Source of the DNA: Nannochloropsis salina CCMP1776
Taxonomy: Eukaryota; Sar; Eustigmatophyceae; Eustigmatales; Monodopsidaceae
Assembly: GCA_004565275.1 (NCBI GenBank)
Contig: SDOX01000145.1
Coordinates: 255,071-319,070, forward strand
Direction of reading: 5' to 3'
DNA length: 64,000 bases
Numbering within the stretch: the stretch's first letter is position 1; each line of letters starts with the position of its first letter. Shown piece by piece: positions 40,817 to 51,411 of this stretch. Made by a program: the position numbers and the translations under genes. A model generated the notes under the pieces. The model was not told the DNA's origin, ran no database searches, and was given only the letters and a program-made list of their open reading frames with translations.

Positions 40817-41199
40817 TCGACATGTCGAGTGTTAACCCTGGTCTCGCTATGTTGCCGTCGCCGGAGAGGCTTGGCCGCGGGCTCGTCAGCGAGCAGACAG
40901 CCTCCAGACAGGCATCCTATGGCGGCGAAGATCCCTGGCATGGAAAGGACAACAACACGCTTTGCGAGTTTTCTGTCCCTTTCTTGTAAGGTATGCATGC
41001 CATGGATAGGAGGCAGTCACAGAGTTGCGGCGCACTCCGTGCTGAAGAACTCATTACGGAACTGAAGAATGATTATCACTAACTCAAATGGATTCACGGT
41101 AATTGGCACTGAATCAACGGTTGCACTGATATCACCTCCAACGAACTGAAAGACTGCATATTTTTTGGTGCATCCAAATTAGGAAATAAATAAATAAGC

Positions 41200-42640
41200 A
41201 TGTCAGCCCTTGCAACAACGGAGCCTGTAGAGGTTATGGAGGACGACCGCATCGGGGAACTCCTAGAGCAGCGGAAGGGACATCCAACCCCCTGGTTCTC
41301 GTTCGAGTTTTTCCCACCCAAAACACCGGAAGGGGTGGAGAAGCTTTACGAGCGGCTGGCGGAAATGGCACCGTATAATCCGCTGTTCGTGGATTTTACT
41401 TGGGGGGCTGGGGGATCTACCGCTGAACTCACGCTGGAGCTGACCATTGAGGCACGACGACGCTTCGGATTGATAGCTAATATGCATCTGACTTGCACCA
41501 ACATGCCCACGGAAAAAGTGGTAGACGCACTAAAGAGTGCAAAAGATGTGGGTATTACAAACATATTGGCTCTGCGGGGCGGTAAGTGTCACATCTTCCT
41601 GCTTACGAGTGGGGGAGATTATTACGTATTTTTTTCAAAGGCCTTCGCTCTTCTGTGCTCATCCTGATCTTGACTTCCCCATGCACTTTCGAGTGCAGAC
41701 CCTCCTGTAGGGCAGGAACGATGGGAACCTATTGAAGGCGGCTTCAGCTCAGCACTGGACCTAGTAGCTTACATCAGGAAACACCACGATACCTTCTTCA
41801 GTGTGGGCGTGGCGGGATATCCAGAGGGCCATCCCAATCGCATCCAACAAGTGGACAGTCTCGAGGGATTGAGCAAGGCGGAGCTGGGGCGAGTGGCTGT
41901 GGAGCGTGCGGAGGACGGGACGGTGACCGGGTACTATGTGTGTCGAGATAATGACTTTGTCCAGGAGATCGATTACCTCAAAGCGAAAGTGGATGCGGGT
42001 GCAGACTTTGTGGTGCGTTTCTGTCGGTATTCGCGACCGCTGTGGAAAGGGAGAAAGGGGTTGTAATACGCCTCATGCAATACCAAATGCGTCTCTCCGA
42101 TCCTATATGATTGTACGACTTTCTCTCATTCCTCTTTTGCTCTATATCTAATACCAGATCACGCAAATGTTTTTTGATGCAGAGGTGTACGTGGCCTTCG
42201 TTAAAACCTGCCGGTCCGCGGGTATCACGGTGCCCATTCTCCCTGGAATCATGTGCTTCAACACTTTGCAGGGCTTCAAACGCATGGTCGCTTTTTGCCG
42301 TACCCGAGTGCCTGAAAAGCTGTGGATGGATATGATGGCGCTATCCAAAAGCGACGACGATGAAGTGCGCCGTTACGGTATCGACTTCGGCGTGCGCCTG
42401 GGCCAAGAGCTTCTCAGGGCAGGATCCTCAGGGTTGCACTTCTACTGCCTTAATCTTTCTCGTGTTGCGCTGGGGATCGTCTCGGGCCTAGGCCTCGGGT
42501 CGCAGTCTGTGGACGCCACGTACACAAATGAGAAGGTAGAATTTGAGACCGAGAAAGCCATGAACGGCTCGGACAAGGTCAAGAGCAAGGAGAAAGCTCT
42601 AAGCAATCACGACCACGTAGGGGCAGTGGCGAGCAGTTAA
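41200..42640 (+). CDS. Methylenetetrahydrofolate reductase, catalytic domain only
   Basis: Reduces 5,10-methylene-THF to 5-methyl-THF with FAD and NAD(P)H, feeding methionine synthesis. Three exons, 41200-41581, 41699-42012 and 42158-42640 (392 aa); borders are GTAAGT/GTGCAG and GTGCGT/ATACCAG. Family signatures are WFSFEFFPPKTPEGVEKLYE (catalytic Glu in FEFFPPK), FVDFTWGAGGSTAE, ANMHLTCTNM, NILALRGDPP, GVAGYPEGHPN, GADFVITQMFFDAEVY and PGIMCFNTLQGFKRM. The protein ends soon after the TIM barrel with a charged, low-complexity tail. It lacks the roughly 300-aa SAM-binding regulatory domain found in animal, plant and fungal MTHFR, so allosteric SAM inhibition is not expected. The next gene shows no sign of carrying that domain. 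Confidence 0.92.
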
Positions 42641-43690
42641 ATGCGGAAAGAACAGGGCAAAGTGGGGCTAAGTGAGGCTTATTTCTCCACCTTGATATGA
42701 CCGACATGAAAAGTTTCGAGCGACATTTGTCCTCCGGCTTACGAGCTCTGTTATAATAGGCTTGGCGCGATGGAAAAATTGATGTATGGTCATGAACACA
42801 GAAATAAATTTGTCGACCGTCAAAAACTTAAAATGGCACAAGATGTATGGTCATGAACACAGGAATAAATATGTCGACCGTCAAAAACTTAAAATGGCAC
42901 AAATTGAGTATTTATAAAGTATTTTTAAGCATTCCTGTATTTGGTAGGCGTCCGTGGTGCCTATACTCCTTTGAGAAAAAAAATGGAATGGCGTGTCTTT
43001 GGTTAAGAAAAAAGGGGTGTAGGTCGAAAAAAAGAAAACGAATAAGGAAAAAAGAAAAACGAACTCATTATCAAATCAATGTGTGTATTTCTTCGCTTCA
43101 CGAACAACATGGTGACCTTAAATATCTTGTCCTGTGACCTCCCCGCGCAGTTCTACTAGTCTCGTAACACGACTCGTAGGCTTTTTCGTTATGTTGCTGT
43201 GCCGCCATCGGCCAACAAAAAAACACTCGTCAGAACACCCTAAGCGTGTGCGTTGCGAGCAAAGGATAGGCGAAGAGAGCTTGCCACGGCGCGGCCCCTC
43301 CCGTCCCGGCGGCATGTCCTCGCCGTGGGCCCAGCGGCCACCCACTCCGCAACGTCAAGGAGGGCTTTCTCCTCCCCCGGCCTCGCACGCATGCCGCGCA
43401 CAGGCGACGTGCAGTAGCTTTGCAATCAACGTGCCTTTCATGCAAATCTAAACAAAATGTATCCTCAATGATGTAGGGATCCCACGGTTGACAGCCACAC
43501 AGATTTCGGCTTCTGTCCGCTTGAGTGCCGTGGGTGCGAGTGGGGGAGGCCAGGTAAGGGGCATCCGCGTTGAACATAGGCGGCATCCAGCAGCAAGGGA
43601 GCAGCAGCGTCGCCGGCCATTTTATACATGCGGACAATAAGTCTTTGGTATGCAGGTTTGTTGGGCATAGCGGGTTGGAGCCCACAACAA
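42641..43690. other. Intergenic with a 61-bp tandem duplication
   Basis: AT-rich left part with the duplication (separate entry) and GC-richer right part. A minus-strand frame at 43230-43709 is long but has no domain. I see no supported gene here. Confidence 0.4.
42781..42902. repeat. 61-bp tandem duplication downstream of MTHFR
   Basis: Two head-to-tail copies (42781-42841 and 42842-42902) differ at two positions. Each contains an AATAAA element, so the polyadenylation region may have been duplicated. Confidence 0.92.
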
Positions 43691-45936
43691 ATGTCTGGGC
43701 TAGCAGCATTTGTTTTCAGTTCAGCAAACCAGTGTTGGAGAACAGCAGCGCGACAAGTCACGGTAAGAAAATAGTGTCCGACAATACTGCGCATGCACTG
43801 ATTGGTTATGCTTGAGCGTCTGACTGATTCACATGTATACAACACTGCAATTATCAACAGCACGGGGCAACATTTGCGCCCGCACGGAGTTCCCGCCAGC
43901 CGATATCATTTCAGGGCCTCCCGGGGGCCTCGTCTCTTAGGAGCAGCAGCGGCAAAAGCACCGCAAGCACCCCTGGCGGAGAATGCAGGGGCGCATTATT
44001 TGTGAAGCCGTTATACTCGGTGGTGGAAGGCAGGGGTGAGCGGTTGAAAACAGGGCGTGACGAGGAGAGAGGAGGGGGAATGTCTGCAGCGCCAGTCGTT
44101 GTGGGTGTTCCCAGCCCTGGCACGGCAAAGGAATCAGGCGTGCCCAAGGAGAGCGAGGAAATGAATAGTAATGCATCGGCCTCTGACCAGGAAGAGGACT
44201 CCGGAGGGGGCGGTGAGGGCCGGGAAGTGGAGGAGAAGACGGGGTCGGGAGAAAACAAGGACGGGGAGAGCCCGGATCTCTCAGCGGAACTGGCGCGTTT
44301 GGAGGAGCTCGCAGGCACTATCTTTCAGATGGCCGGCCGTGAGTTTAAGATCACCTCGTATGTGGAGCTCTCACGGGTTTTGTTTGAGGACCTCAAGCTG
44401 CCCGTGGTGAAGCAACCCAGCAATAAGGTCTTGGGGGGGTACTACTCCACCTCCAACGCGGTCCTAAACGAGCTCTCTGCCATGGGATACGAGCTCCCCG
44501 CCAAGGTACTAGACTACCGAGCGCTTTTATATCTTATTCGGAGCAAGCAAGGGAAGAAGAAAAAGAAGAAGGGCGCCGGGGAAGGGAAAGGCCAGGGGGG
44601 CGCTTCGGGCGAAGATGCAAGCTCGGAGGGCGGAGGCCGCGGGGAACGGATGTCTCCGGAGGAGAAGCTGATGATGAGCATGCTCAAGGAAGACTCAGGG
44701 GTCGACGCGTTGGACCGAACTATGGTGAGAGTCGGCGTGGACATCGAGAAGGTGATGGAGCGAGTGCAGACGATGAGCACCGGGGGGGGGCTGCGAACCG
44801 CGGGGGGCGCCACCGAGTTGAAGGAAGAGAGCTTCGTGCCGGAGGAAGGGGGCTTCGAAGAGACAGACCTGGCCGCCCCGATCCCGATGCTGATGCAGGC
44901 GGAGGAGGAGGAAGCCGAGAACTCGGAGGGCGGGTCCCCCGTCTCCCTGTACGACAAAGGGTGGGGGGCGGCCAACAACCTGGTCCTCGTGGACGCGGCC
45001 AGCATCCTTTACCGCACCTACCACGCCATGCCCCGGCTGACGGGGCCCGACGGTACTCCCGTCAATGCGGTCCTGGGTTTCTGCAATGTCGTGAACAAGC
45101 TTCTGCTTCCGGCCCTGGCGCGGAGCAGGGTGCGGCCCTACGTGCTGGTCGTCTTCGACGGGCACGCGCCGGCCTACCGGCAGACGGCCCTCTACCCCAG
45201 CTATAAAGCCAATCGTGCCGCCACGCCCGAGGACTTGGTGGCCCAATTTCCCCTCGCCCAGGAAGCGGCGATGGCGTTCGGAGCCATCAACGTGACGGCG
45301 CCGGAGGGGCTGGAGGCGGACGACGTGATCGCGACCTTTGCCCAGGTGGCGGTGGAGCAGGTCTCCGACCTGAAGGTGACTATCGTCTCGTCGGACAAGG
45401 ACTTCTTGCAGCTGGTGGGCGAGGATATCACAGTTTTTGACCCCTTCAACATGGTGAGGCTAGGGCCCAACGAGGTGTTCGAAAAGTACGGCTTGGAGCC
45501 TGCTCAGCTGCTTGATTATTTCGCCATGGTGGGCGATGCCGCAGACAATGTCCCGGGCATACCAGGCATCGGGCCCAAGACGGCGCAGGAGCTCTTGGAG
45601 GAGTTTGAGAGCTTCGAGGAGCTTTGGGAGTTCAAGGACGAGGTCGAGTCGCCACGGCTTCGCAAGATCGTGGAGGATAATGTGGAAAAGTTCTTGCTGT
45701 CCCGGAGGCTCATAAGACTGAAGAAGCTTTTTGAACCTCCCTCCATGACGATGATGCCCAAGGCCCGTTTTTCTGAACAAAGGTTGACGGACTTCTGCAC
45801 GCGCTTCGGGTTCAAGACCCTGGCCCTCCGCGTGAAGAGCACTTTAGCCCGGGCTGAGGCAGCGAAGGATGCGGAGGCCGTGCAGGACGGGAACGGTGGA
45901 AGGGAAGGGGGTGGGGGCCACTCCTTCTTTTCCTAA
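43691..45936 (+). CDS. PolA-type 5'-3' exonuclease with a displaced DNA polymerase I fragment, organelle-targeted
   Basis: The model has exon 1 43691-43762 and exon 2 43861-45936 (about 715 aa); the intron has GTAAGA and ATCAACAG borders. Exon 1 is inferred because the long frame has no early ATG. The joined N-terminus (MSGLAAFVFSSANQCWRTAA, then HGATFAPARSS) looks like an organelle leader. Without it, the first ATG is at 44080. Residues about 164-255 (ARLEELAGTIFQMAGREFKI, SRVLFEDLKLP, YYSTSNAVLNELS) match the family-A polymerase segment that lies after the thumb region in bacterial Pol I. A Lys-run and a linker follow. The 5'-3' exonuclease (PIN/FEN) domain spans about 397-690: LVLVDAASILYRTYHA, VFDGHAPAYRQT, EGLEADDVIATFA, SSDKDFLQLVG and GDAADNVPGIPGIGPKTAQE, with metal-binding acids intact. 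No polymerase palm motifs are present. A likely role is primer or flap removal in organelle DNA. Confidence 0.85.
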
Positions 45937-46803
45937 CGGATTAGAGCGACATCACGGTCTGCAGCAACTCCTTCATTCTCATCCTAAGACCCCGATACCC
46001 GATGTAGAGAGTCATGAAATAAATGACATGCAAATTAATGGCGAAATGTCGTGTTGAACACGCGCACTTGCAGGCTGCAGAGAGCCGCCCTTGTATGAGT
46101 AGACCTCAGAAACATGAACGGAAAAAGGAATTAGATGAGCTTGGATCGAAAAATCAGCGTCAAGAAATGAGTTGATCAAGTAAGAGTGATAGGATGTTGC
46201 TTTGGAGTTGGCTTATCTCTCCGGAGGCGAGACCTGGATCCATGTGAGTGGCGTGGCTGGGAGGATGTGCGAAGACAGAGGATTGCTTGGCCCCGGGAGG
46301 ATGTCTCGAGAATGCACGGGGGGAGATGTCCGGATTTAACGCCTGTGCTGCAAACGATGAACAGACGATCCTTAAGTCTCTATGAAAAAAAAATGCAATA
46401 ATTTACAAACGGACTTGGTTTTTGTATCATTTTTCCTGCTCGATCGACAGCATAGCAACGCAGGACTGATATGATCATACTCGCTTATCTGCACTTACTG
46501 AAGTAAACTTGCAAGTGTGGTCTGTCCTCTCTGTATGACTGAGCGTCTTTACCTCATATTTCCTTCCCTCACACTGTAATGATTCTTCGACACAATTTTT
46601 TACACTCCTGTACATGACGACAATTTCAAACCTGGAATACATCTCGCCATGCAGAGGCGCACGCCAAGAGGAAAGACATTGTAAAGGTGAACAGATGGTC
46701 CGATTCGAACACAGTTTGTTTTCCTAGAAAACAAACGCTTTCATTCGTAGCAAGTAAAGTTCACCACAGACTATCATCCTCCTGTGCATCCCAGCCATGC
46801 CTT
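45937..46803. other. Convergent 3' region
   Basis: This gap lies between two genes that end towards each other. An AATAAA element lies near 46017, about 80 bases after the exonuclease stop. A tRNA-like TTCGAA stretch near 46694 was examined and rejected. No gene is supported. Confidence 0.45.
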
Positions 46804-48155
46804 CTACCTCCCCCGTCCTTTGCCCTGATGCTCTTCTAAATTGACAGAGGAACGAGACATGCGCTTTTTCGCCCGGAAGTATGCCCCGCACAAGATCAAG
46901 AAGTCATAGGTGGCGTGCGTGGCTATTGGAACGGTCAAGTCGCCGTACTGCAGGAACACCAAGCCCATGTAGGCCCCCGACAGAGATATGAACAAAACGT
47001 CTGACGGCCCCATCTTGTGTGCCAGACCAAAGACTCCTGCACCCACAACAAGACCTACCCAGGGGCCCGCAAGAGAGGCGACGCCTTGCTGGATCAAGCC
47101 CCGAAAAAGAGTTTCCTCTCCCACGCCGGTCGCCAGTGTCACGGCCGCGGCGAGAGCCACGACAGAGAGTACGGGTGTCGTCGTCCCAAAGATGGAGAGG
47201 CTGTAGACCTCACTGGCCGTGTCTTCTTGCACATTCTGCAGCAGCGCGTCGATACCAAAGAGAGGCATAGCCAAGACGGCGCCCAAGAGGAACATCGCGG
47301 GTTGGAGGCTGAGTGTTGCCAGGGGGAAGACGTCCACAACCTGACCAACTGTCACACCCAGAGTGCCGAGAGCTGCTGCCATGATAATGCTGAAGAGGAT
47401 GAGCAACCGATTTGGACCTGGAGGAAGTGGAATGCGTTGCTAAATTGCAACCAGAGGATTTTGAAAATGTCAACAATTCGCGGCGCAAGAGGCACTGACT
47501 TTCCTCCCCTTTCCGTATCGATTGAAATAATGAGTTGAAAGAATGGGAAAGGGGCAGAATAAAGTGCACATCTTAAGGATCTAGGAGGACGCTCTGAGGC
47601 ATCAATGAAATGCGCGCACGAAAGATAAACGGGCCATAAGATGAGATCAGATGTACCGCCTCCACTGACTGTAAGACGTATGTACCATTACCAGCACAGA
47701 GAGAAGCACATTTGATGACAGAATATGTCTGCTATCACATGGCAATGCTTACTCACCTTCCCTCTGGGTGTTTCAGCTACGTAAGCTGGAGATTCCTCAC
47801 TTTGTGCGCTGCTGCCCCTCAATCGTTGTTCGAAATCTTCGAGCACATTCTGTTTCTTTGAGTACCGTACGTCGTCTTGCGGTCTTTGAGGCTTGGACCA
47901 ACGCACGCTGCGGTGCATTGAATACGTATAGTCTGCTGCATACGGCAATCTCGGGAACAAGGCAGATGATGGCGCGGAAATTTTGTCACGCAGAAGCGGC
48001 GCGGAAAGCGAGTGAAATGGACAAGGCAGACGCGGCACCAAGAATGCTTGTACAATGGACCCAGTAAAGACAAGGTACACTAGTGCCGAGACGAAGAGGC
48101 GCGATGCGGCGGTCCCAAAGAATAATGTGTTTAATCGTCCAAGTTGAAGGCACAT
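46804..48155 (-). CDS. CPBP (CAAX/Abi-type) intramembrane metalloprotease, plastid-targeted
   Basis: Two exons, 48155-47757 and 47439-46804, give 344 aa; borders are GTGAGT and CAATTTAG, joined in phase 0. The N-terminus MCLQLGRLNTLFF... has a hydrophobic signal (LFVSALVYLVFTGSIV) followed by QAFLVPRLPC, an ASAFAP-like plastid cleavage motif with Phe at +1. Membrane helices follow. The three family motifs are GEETLFRGLIQQG (EExxxR), VFGLAHKMG (FxxxH) and PIATHATYDFLIL (HxxxD/N). These build a metal site inside the membrane. Plant plastid relatives (SCO4, BCM types) affect thylakoid and chlorophyll homeostasis; a similar role here is inference. The 5' start could lie further upstream since the frame is open. 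Confidence 0.85.
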
Positions 48156-49146
48156 AAATGTTTTCCGCCCTGCGTGTCGTCGTCTCCTCTGCCCCCCACA
48201 GCTTTCCCAATTTCGAGCAGGCATAGTGAAGCGGCCGACCATGTCGAAAACTGTCGTCACTAGAAGGAGGGCAAGGCGTGCGAGGGGTGACAGGGGGAAT
48301 TTTCTGGTCCGCGACTGTGATGCACGACAGGTTGGACAGGTGCCATGGTCCATGGACTGGGCGAGCGGGCGAGGCATGACGTCGCAGAGAGAGGCGGCTC
48401 GCTTCGAAGGGAGGATACTTGCGCACGGGGGATTTTCGGACGGAAGATTTTTGTCTTGTGAGCTCACAATACTGGCAATATCCAGACAGGCCCATCAACG
48501 TACAGCTGGGAGAAGTAATTGAGTCGGAGGCTGGTGGGAGACATTCATTATCCTCATGAATGCGTCGCTGCGACAACGCCCCTCGCGCCGACGGGAGGAG
48601 GGCGTGTCCCCTCTGGTAGCACACTATGTCTCGGAGTCTGCGAGTTGCAAAGGTGCGTGTAAAGTTAAATAGAATCTTGTAGGATGCTCATATGATGAGT
48701 TAGTCCGAGACGATTTTAATATCATTTATCAGCCCGTATCTATCTTGCCTTCTTCTCATTGGTCACATCCCAAACCAGCGAGCACAACTCCGAGACCTTT
48801 GTTCGTATTCCAAATGATTACCGGACAACTGTGCTTCATTTAAACCACTTTCTTTTCATCGCGAGCAGCATGCTCAAATAACGAGCGCTGGCAAAATATT
48901 GTCTTGTCTCTCAACTCTTCAGGCTGCTTTCTGTAGAGCAAGCACGGCATATCAATTCACGCTGTTACATATATTCCGCACACAGATACGACTTCTCCTT
49001 CGCAAAGCACCGTTGACAGAAAAAATAGTAATACGTTTGGCAAAGTTGACGTCATAGAGGACTCTCCACCATTACTGAGGAGTCCACGATCTCACAGCGA
49101 CGGCGGCGAAAATGTCGGGGGCACCGCTTACCTGTACGGTGGTGGT
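48156..49146. promoter_or_regulatory. Divergent intergenic region (CPBP protease / MFS carrier)
   Basis: About 1 kb between divergent starts. The minus-strand frame runs on upstream of the CPBP start to 48467 but has no domain there and may be 5' UTR. No motif stands out. Confidence 0.4.
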
Positions 49147-50937
49147 ATGAAAAGGTCTCGCTCGTTCCTGGACCTGATCAATGAAAAAATCGAGCAAGAG
49201 CCTTCCACGAATCCAGACACGGTCTCTCTATATCTCAAATTTATCGTCGCGCTCGATTTCCTGGCAGTAGCCACGGTCGTGCCGCTGCTTCCGCAGTACC
49301 TTGCTCGCACCGGCTGTTGCAACGAACAGCTGGCCTTCATCTCCTCCGCCTACAGCCTTGCGCAGCTTGTGGGCGGCGTCCTCTTAGGCTGGGTCTCTGA
49401 CGGTATCATGACTCGGAAGACGATACTTATGACCTCGCTGCTCGGGTCCGCCGCCGCCTACGGCATGGTGGGGGCCTCCTCCTCGCGCCCTCTCCTCATC
49501 CTCTCTCGCATTGTCGTCGGCCTCGTCAAGCAGACGATGACCATGACCACGGCCCTCATCTCGGACCTGCCGCTCGATCGATCGCGTCGCACGAAGCACA
49601 TGAGCCACCTGACCGCCGCTGTGACCGTGTCCTGGATCCTGGGGCCTGCCCTTGGGGGCTATCTCTTCTGGCTCTCCCCGCGCCTCCCACCACTCGTCGC
49701 CGCCTTCATATTCACCCTGGCTGCCTTAGTCTGCCTTATAGGCGTGCCCAACCACCCCGATCGCGGCCCTCCGGGCTATTCCCCTCTCTCTACCTCCATC
49801 TCCTCCCCAGACCTCCTAGGTATGATAGGCCAGGGTAACGGGAGTCAATACAAGCCCAAGTCCAAAAGTTTCCAGGCCTTCCTCTTCACATTGAAGAATA
49901 ACTTCCGGGAGGCTTTCAACGACCCCACCATCATCCGCATCGTCAGCATCCGCCTTCTGTATAGCTTCACCATCATCTCGCTCATGCCCACAAATTTTAT
50001 CGGATACCTGGAGGCCCGGTACGGACTCAAATCCCACGAGGTCGCCTACCTCCACTCCTATCGCGCCACCCTCTCCTTTCTGGCGCAGACCTTTCTTGTC
50101 AGCGCGGTGGTGCGGCACCACACATTCTCGGAGGAGGCCACGGCCAGGGTCGCGATCGTCCTGGGCGTGTTCCTCAAGTACTCCGAGGTCCTAAATCGGG
50201 ACAGGCTGGTCTTCCTCTTTCTCACCACTCCGGCGATCGTGGCCATTTTCTCGCTTTTTGACTGCTCCTTGCAGGGCATCTACACGGACAGTATCCCTGC
50301 GGGACACCGCGGCGCAGCCTTGGGCTCCATGAGTGCGCTGCAGTCGCTCGTCAAGATCGCGGCCCCCCTCTACGGCGGTGAGATTTTCCAGCGGGTGGGC
50401 CACGAGCGTCGGCCCGAGATCATCTTCTTCCACTACGTAGTGCTTGCCACAGTGGTGTGGCTTGTATTTCCTCCAGGGCGGCATCGACCGAAACGCCCGC
50501 CCTTAGCCCCGTCGGCCTCGGCGGGGTCGCTGTCACAGATCGTGGAAGGGAAGGAGGAGGGAAGTTCTGGGCGTAGCAAGGGAAGCTCTTGCAGGACCGA
50601 TGGCAAGCGTGACAGCAGTACAAATGATAGGGAAGGAAAGCACTTACATGCCCAAGACATGAGCGTGCCCACTCCCTACGCAAATCTTTCCTCGGTTAGC
50701 GTCAGCGAAAGTGCGCCTTTCCGTGGTCCCGCTGCCGCAGCTGAGAAAGCTGCCGCCGCACCGGCCGTCCCGTCGGCCGCACTGACAGACATGGGCAATC
50801 CCCAGGCAAAGAATAGGGAGGAGGGATCAGGGGTCATAAGGCGTGGGGGAATGACAAGCTTGCCCTCCTCAGAGAGATTGCATCCCATTCGAGGTCGATT
50901 TGACCGCGGAAGTCGGGTTCGCATTGGCCAAATATAG
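49147..50937 (+). CDS. Major facilitator superfamily carrier (MFSD9/SLC22A18-like)
   Basis: Single exon, 596 aa. About twelve hydrophobic segments lie in residues 30-445. Helix 1 reads FIVALDFLAVATVVPLLPQY, common in drug:H+ antiporter-like MFS families. The loop 2-3 signature GWVSDGIMTRKTILM corresponds to the MFS G-x-x-x-D-R/K-x-G-R/K-[RK] motif. ILGPALGGYLFW follows on helix 5. A cytosolic loop (about 205-240) separates the halves. The C-terminal ~130 residues are Ser/Pro/Lys-rich and look disordered. Substrate is not inferable. Confidence 0.88.
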   Translation: MKRSRSFLDLINEKIEQEPSTNPDTVSLYLKFIVALDFLAVATVVPLLPQYLARTGCCNEQLAFISSAYSLAQLVGGVLLGWVSDGIMTRKTILMTSLLGSAAAYGMVGASSSRPLLILSRIVVGLVKQTMTMTTALISDLPLDRSRRTKHMSHLTAAVTVSWILGPALGGYLFWLSPRLPPLVAAFIFTLAALVCLIGVPNHPDRGPPGYSPLSTSISSPDLLGMIGQGNGSQYKPKSKSFQAFLFTLKNNFREAFNDPTIIRIVSIRLLYSFTIISLMPTNFIGYLEARYGLKSHEVAYLHSYRATLSFLAQTFLVSAVVRHHTFSEEATARVAIVLGVFLKYSEVLNRDRLVFLFLTTPAIVAIFSLFDCSLQGIYTDSIPAGHRGAALGSMSALQSLVKIAAPLYGGEIFQRVGHERRPEIIFFHYVVLATVVWLVFPPGRHRPKRPPLAPSASAGSLSQIVEGKEEGSSGRSKGSSCRTDGKRDSSTNDREGKHLHAQDMSVPTPYANLSSVSVSESAPFRGPAAAAEKAAAAPAVPSAALTDMGNPQAKNREEGSGVIRRGGMTSLPSSERLHPIRGRFDRGSRVRIGQI

Positions 50938-51411
50938 ATAGTAAATGGTAAAGATGGAAATGACAGCATTAAGTCACCACAGTCATAGGGCATGAATTGT
51001 TTGAAATGGTAAAAGGAGAACCCAGACTCCCATCTTTCTCGCCTTTGTGTAAGTCGTGGGCTTTAAGATAGAGTTGATTAGACATAACAGATCAAGGCAC
51101 GTGTAAGTGATTTTGACTAAGCACACTTTCAATGTATCTACTAGTCCTGAGAAATGCTGTGGGTTGATCGGCTTGAGGCTTACTGTTTGCTTCTTCAGGA
51201 ATCGGGACCTGCAGGGAGCGGGAAATTTATCGCTCCTGTTGAATCAAGAAGCACGATAGAACTTCCAACGCGACGTTTTTCCTTTCGAAAACAAAGATGG
51301 TTCTTAGATTCAAGCAATGCGATACACAACAAGTAGCGGGAGCTCGATATTCTTTCCGCTCGCGAGATAACTTTGAAATCCGCGTCACGGTAGGAAGTTG
51401 CTCTTGCAAAC
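50938..51411. other. Convergent 3' region
   Basis: This gap separates the ends of the MFS and TatD genes. Short frames are without domains. Confidence 0.45.

Larger units (their letters stand above)
39361..41199. other. Intergenic region with foldback repeat
   Basis: About 1.8 kb. The right half carries the hexanucleotide array and its inverted flanks (separate entries). A minus-strand frame at 39909-40154 encodes an acidic peptide (DDQEEDQDVVEMGADGDRDV) with no domain. An opposite plus-strand frame of 235 codons is Pro-rich and looks like its shadow. I do not call either a gene. Confidence 0.4.

Noticed and set aside
43230-43709. 160-codon minus-strand frame between MTHFR and the exonuclease gene
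   Set aside because: Starts opposite the inferred first exon, rich in Arg/Cys/Pro as typical of antisense GC-rich DNA, no domain.
46690-46715. tRNA-like T-arm (TTCGAA context) on the minus strand
   Set aside because: The flanking bases do not form a T stem, acceptor or anticodon stem.
51154-51336. Short plus-strand frame between the MFS and TatD genes
   Set aside because: 60 codons, in convergent 3' UTR space, no domain.
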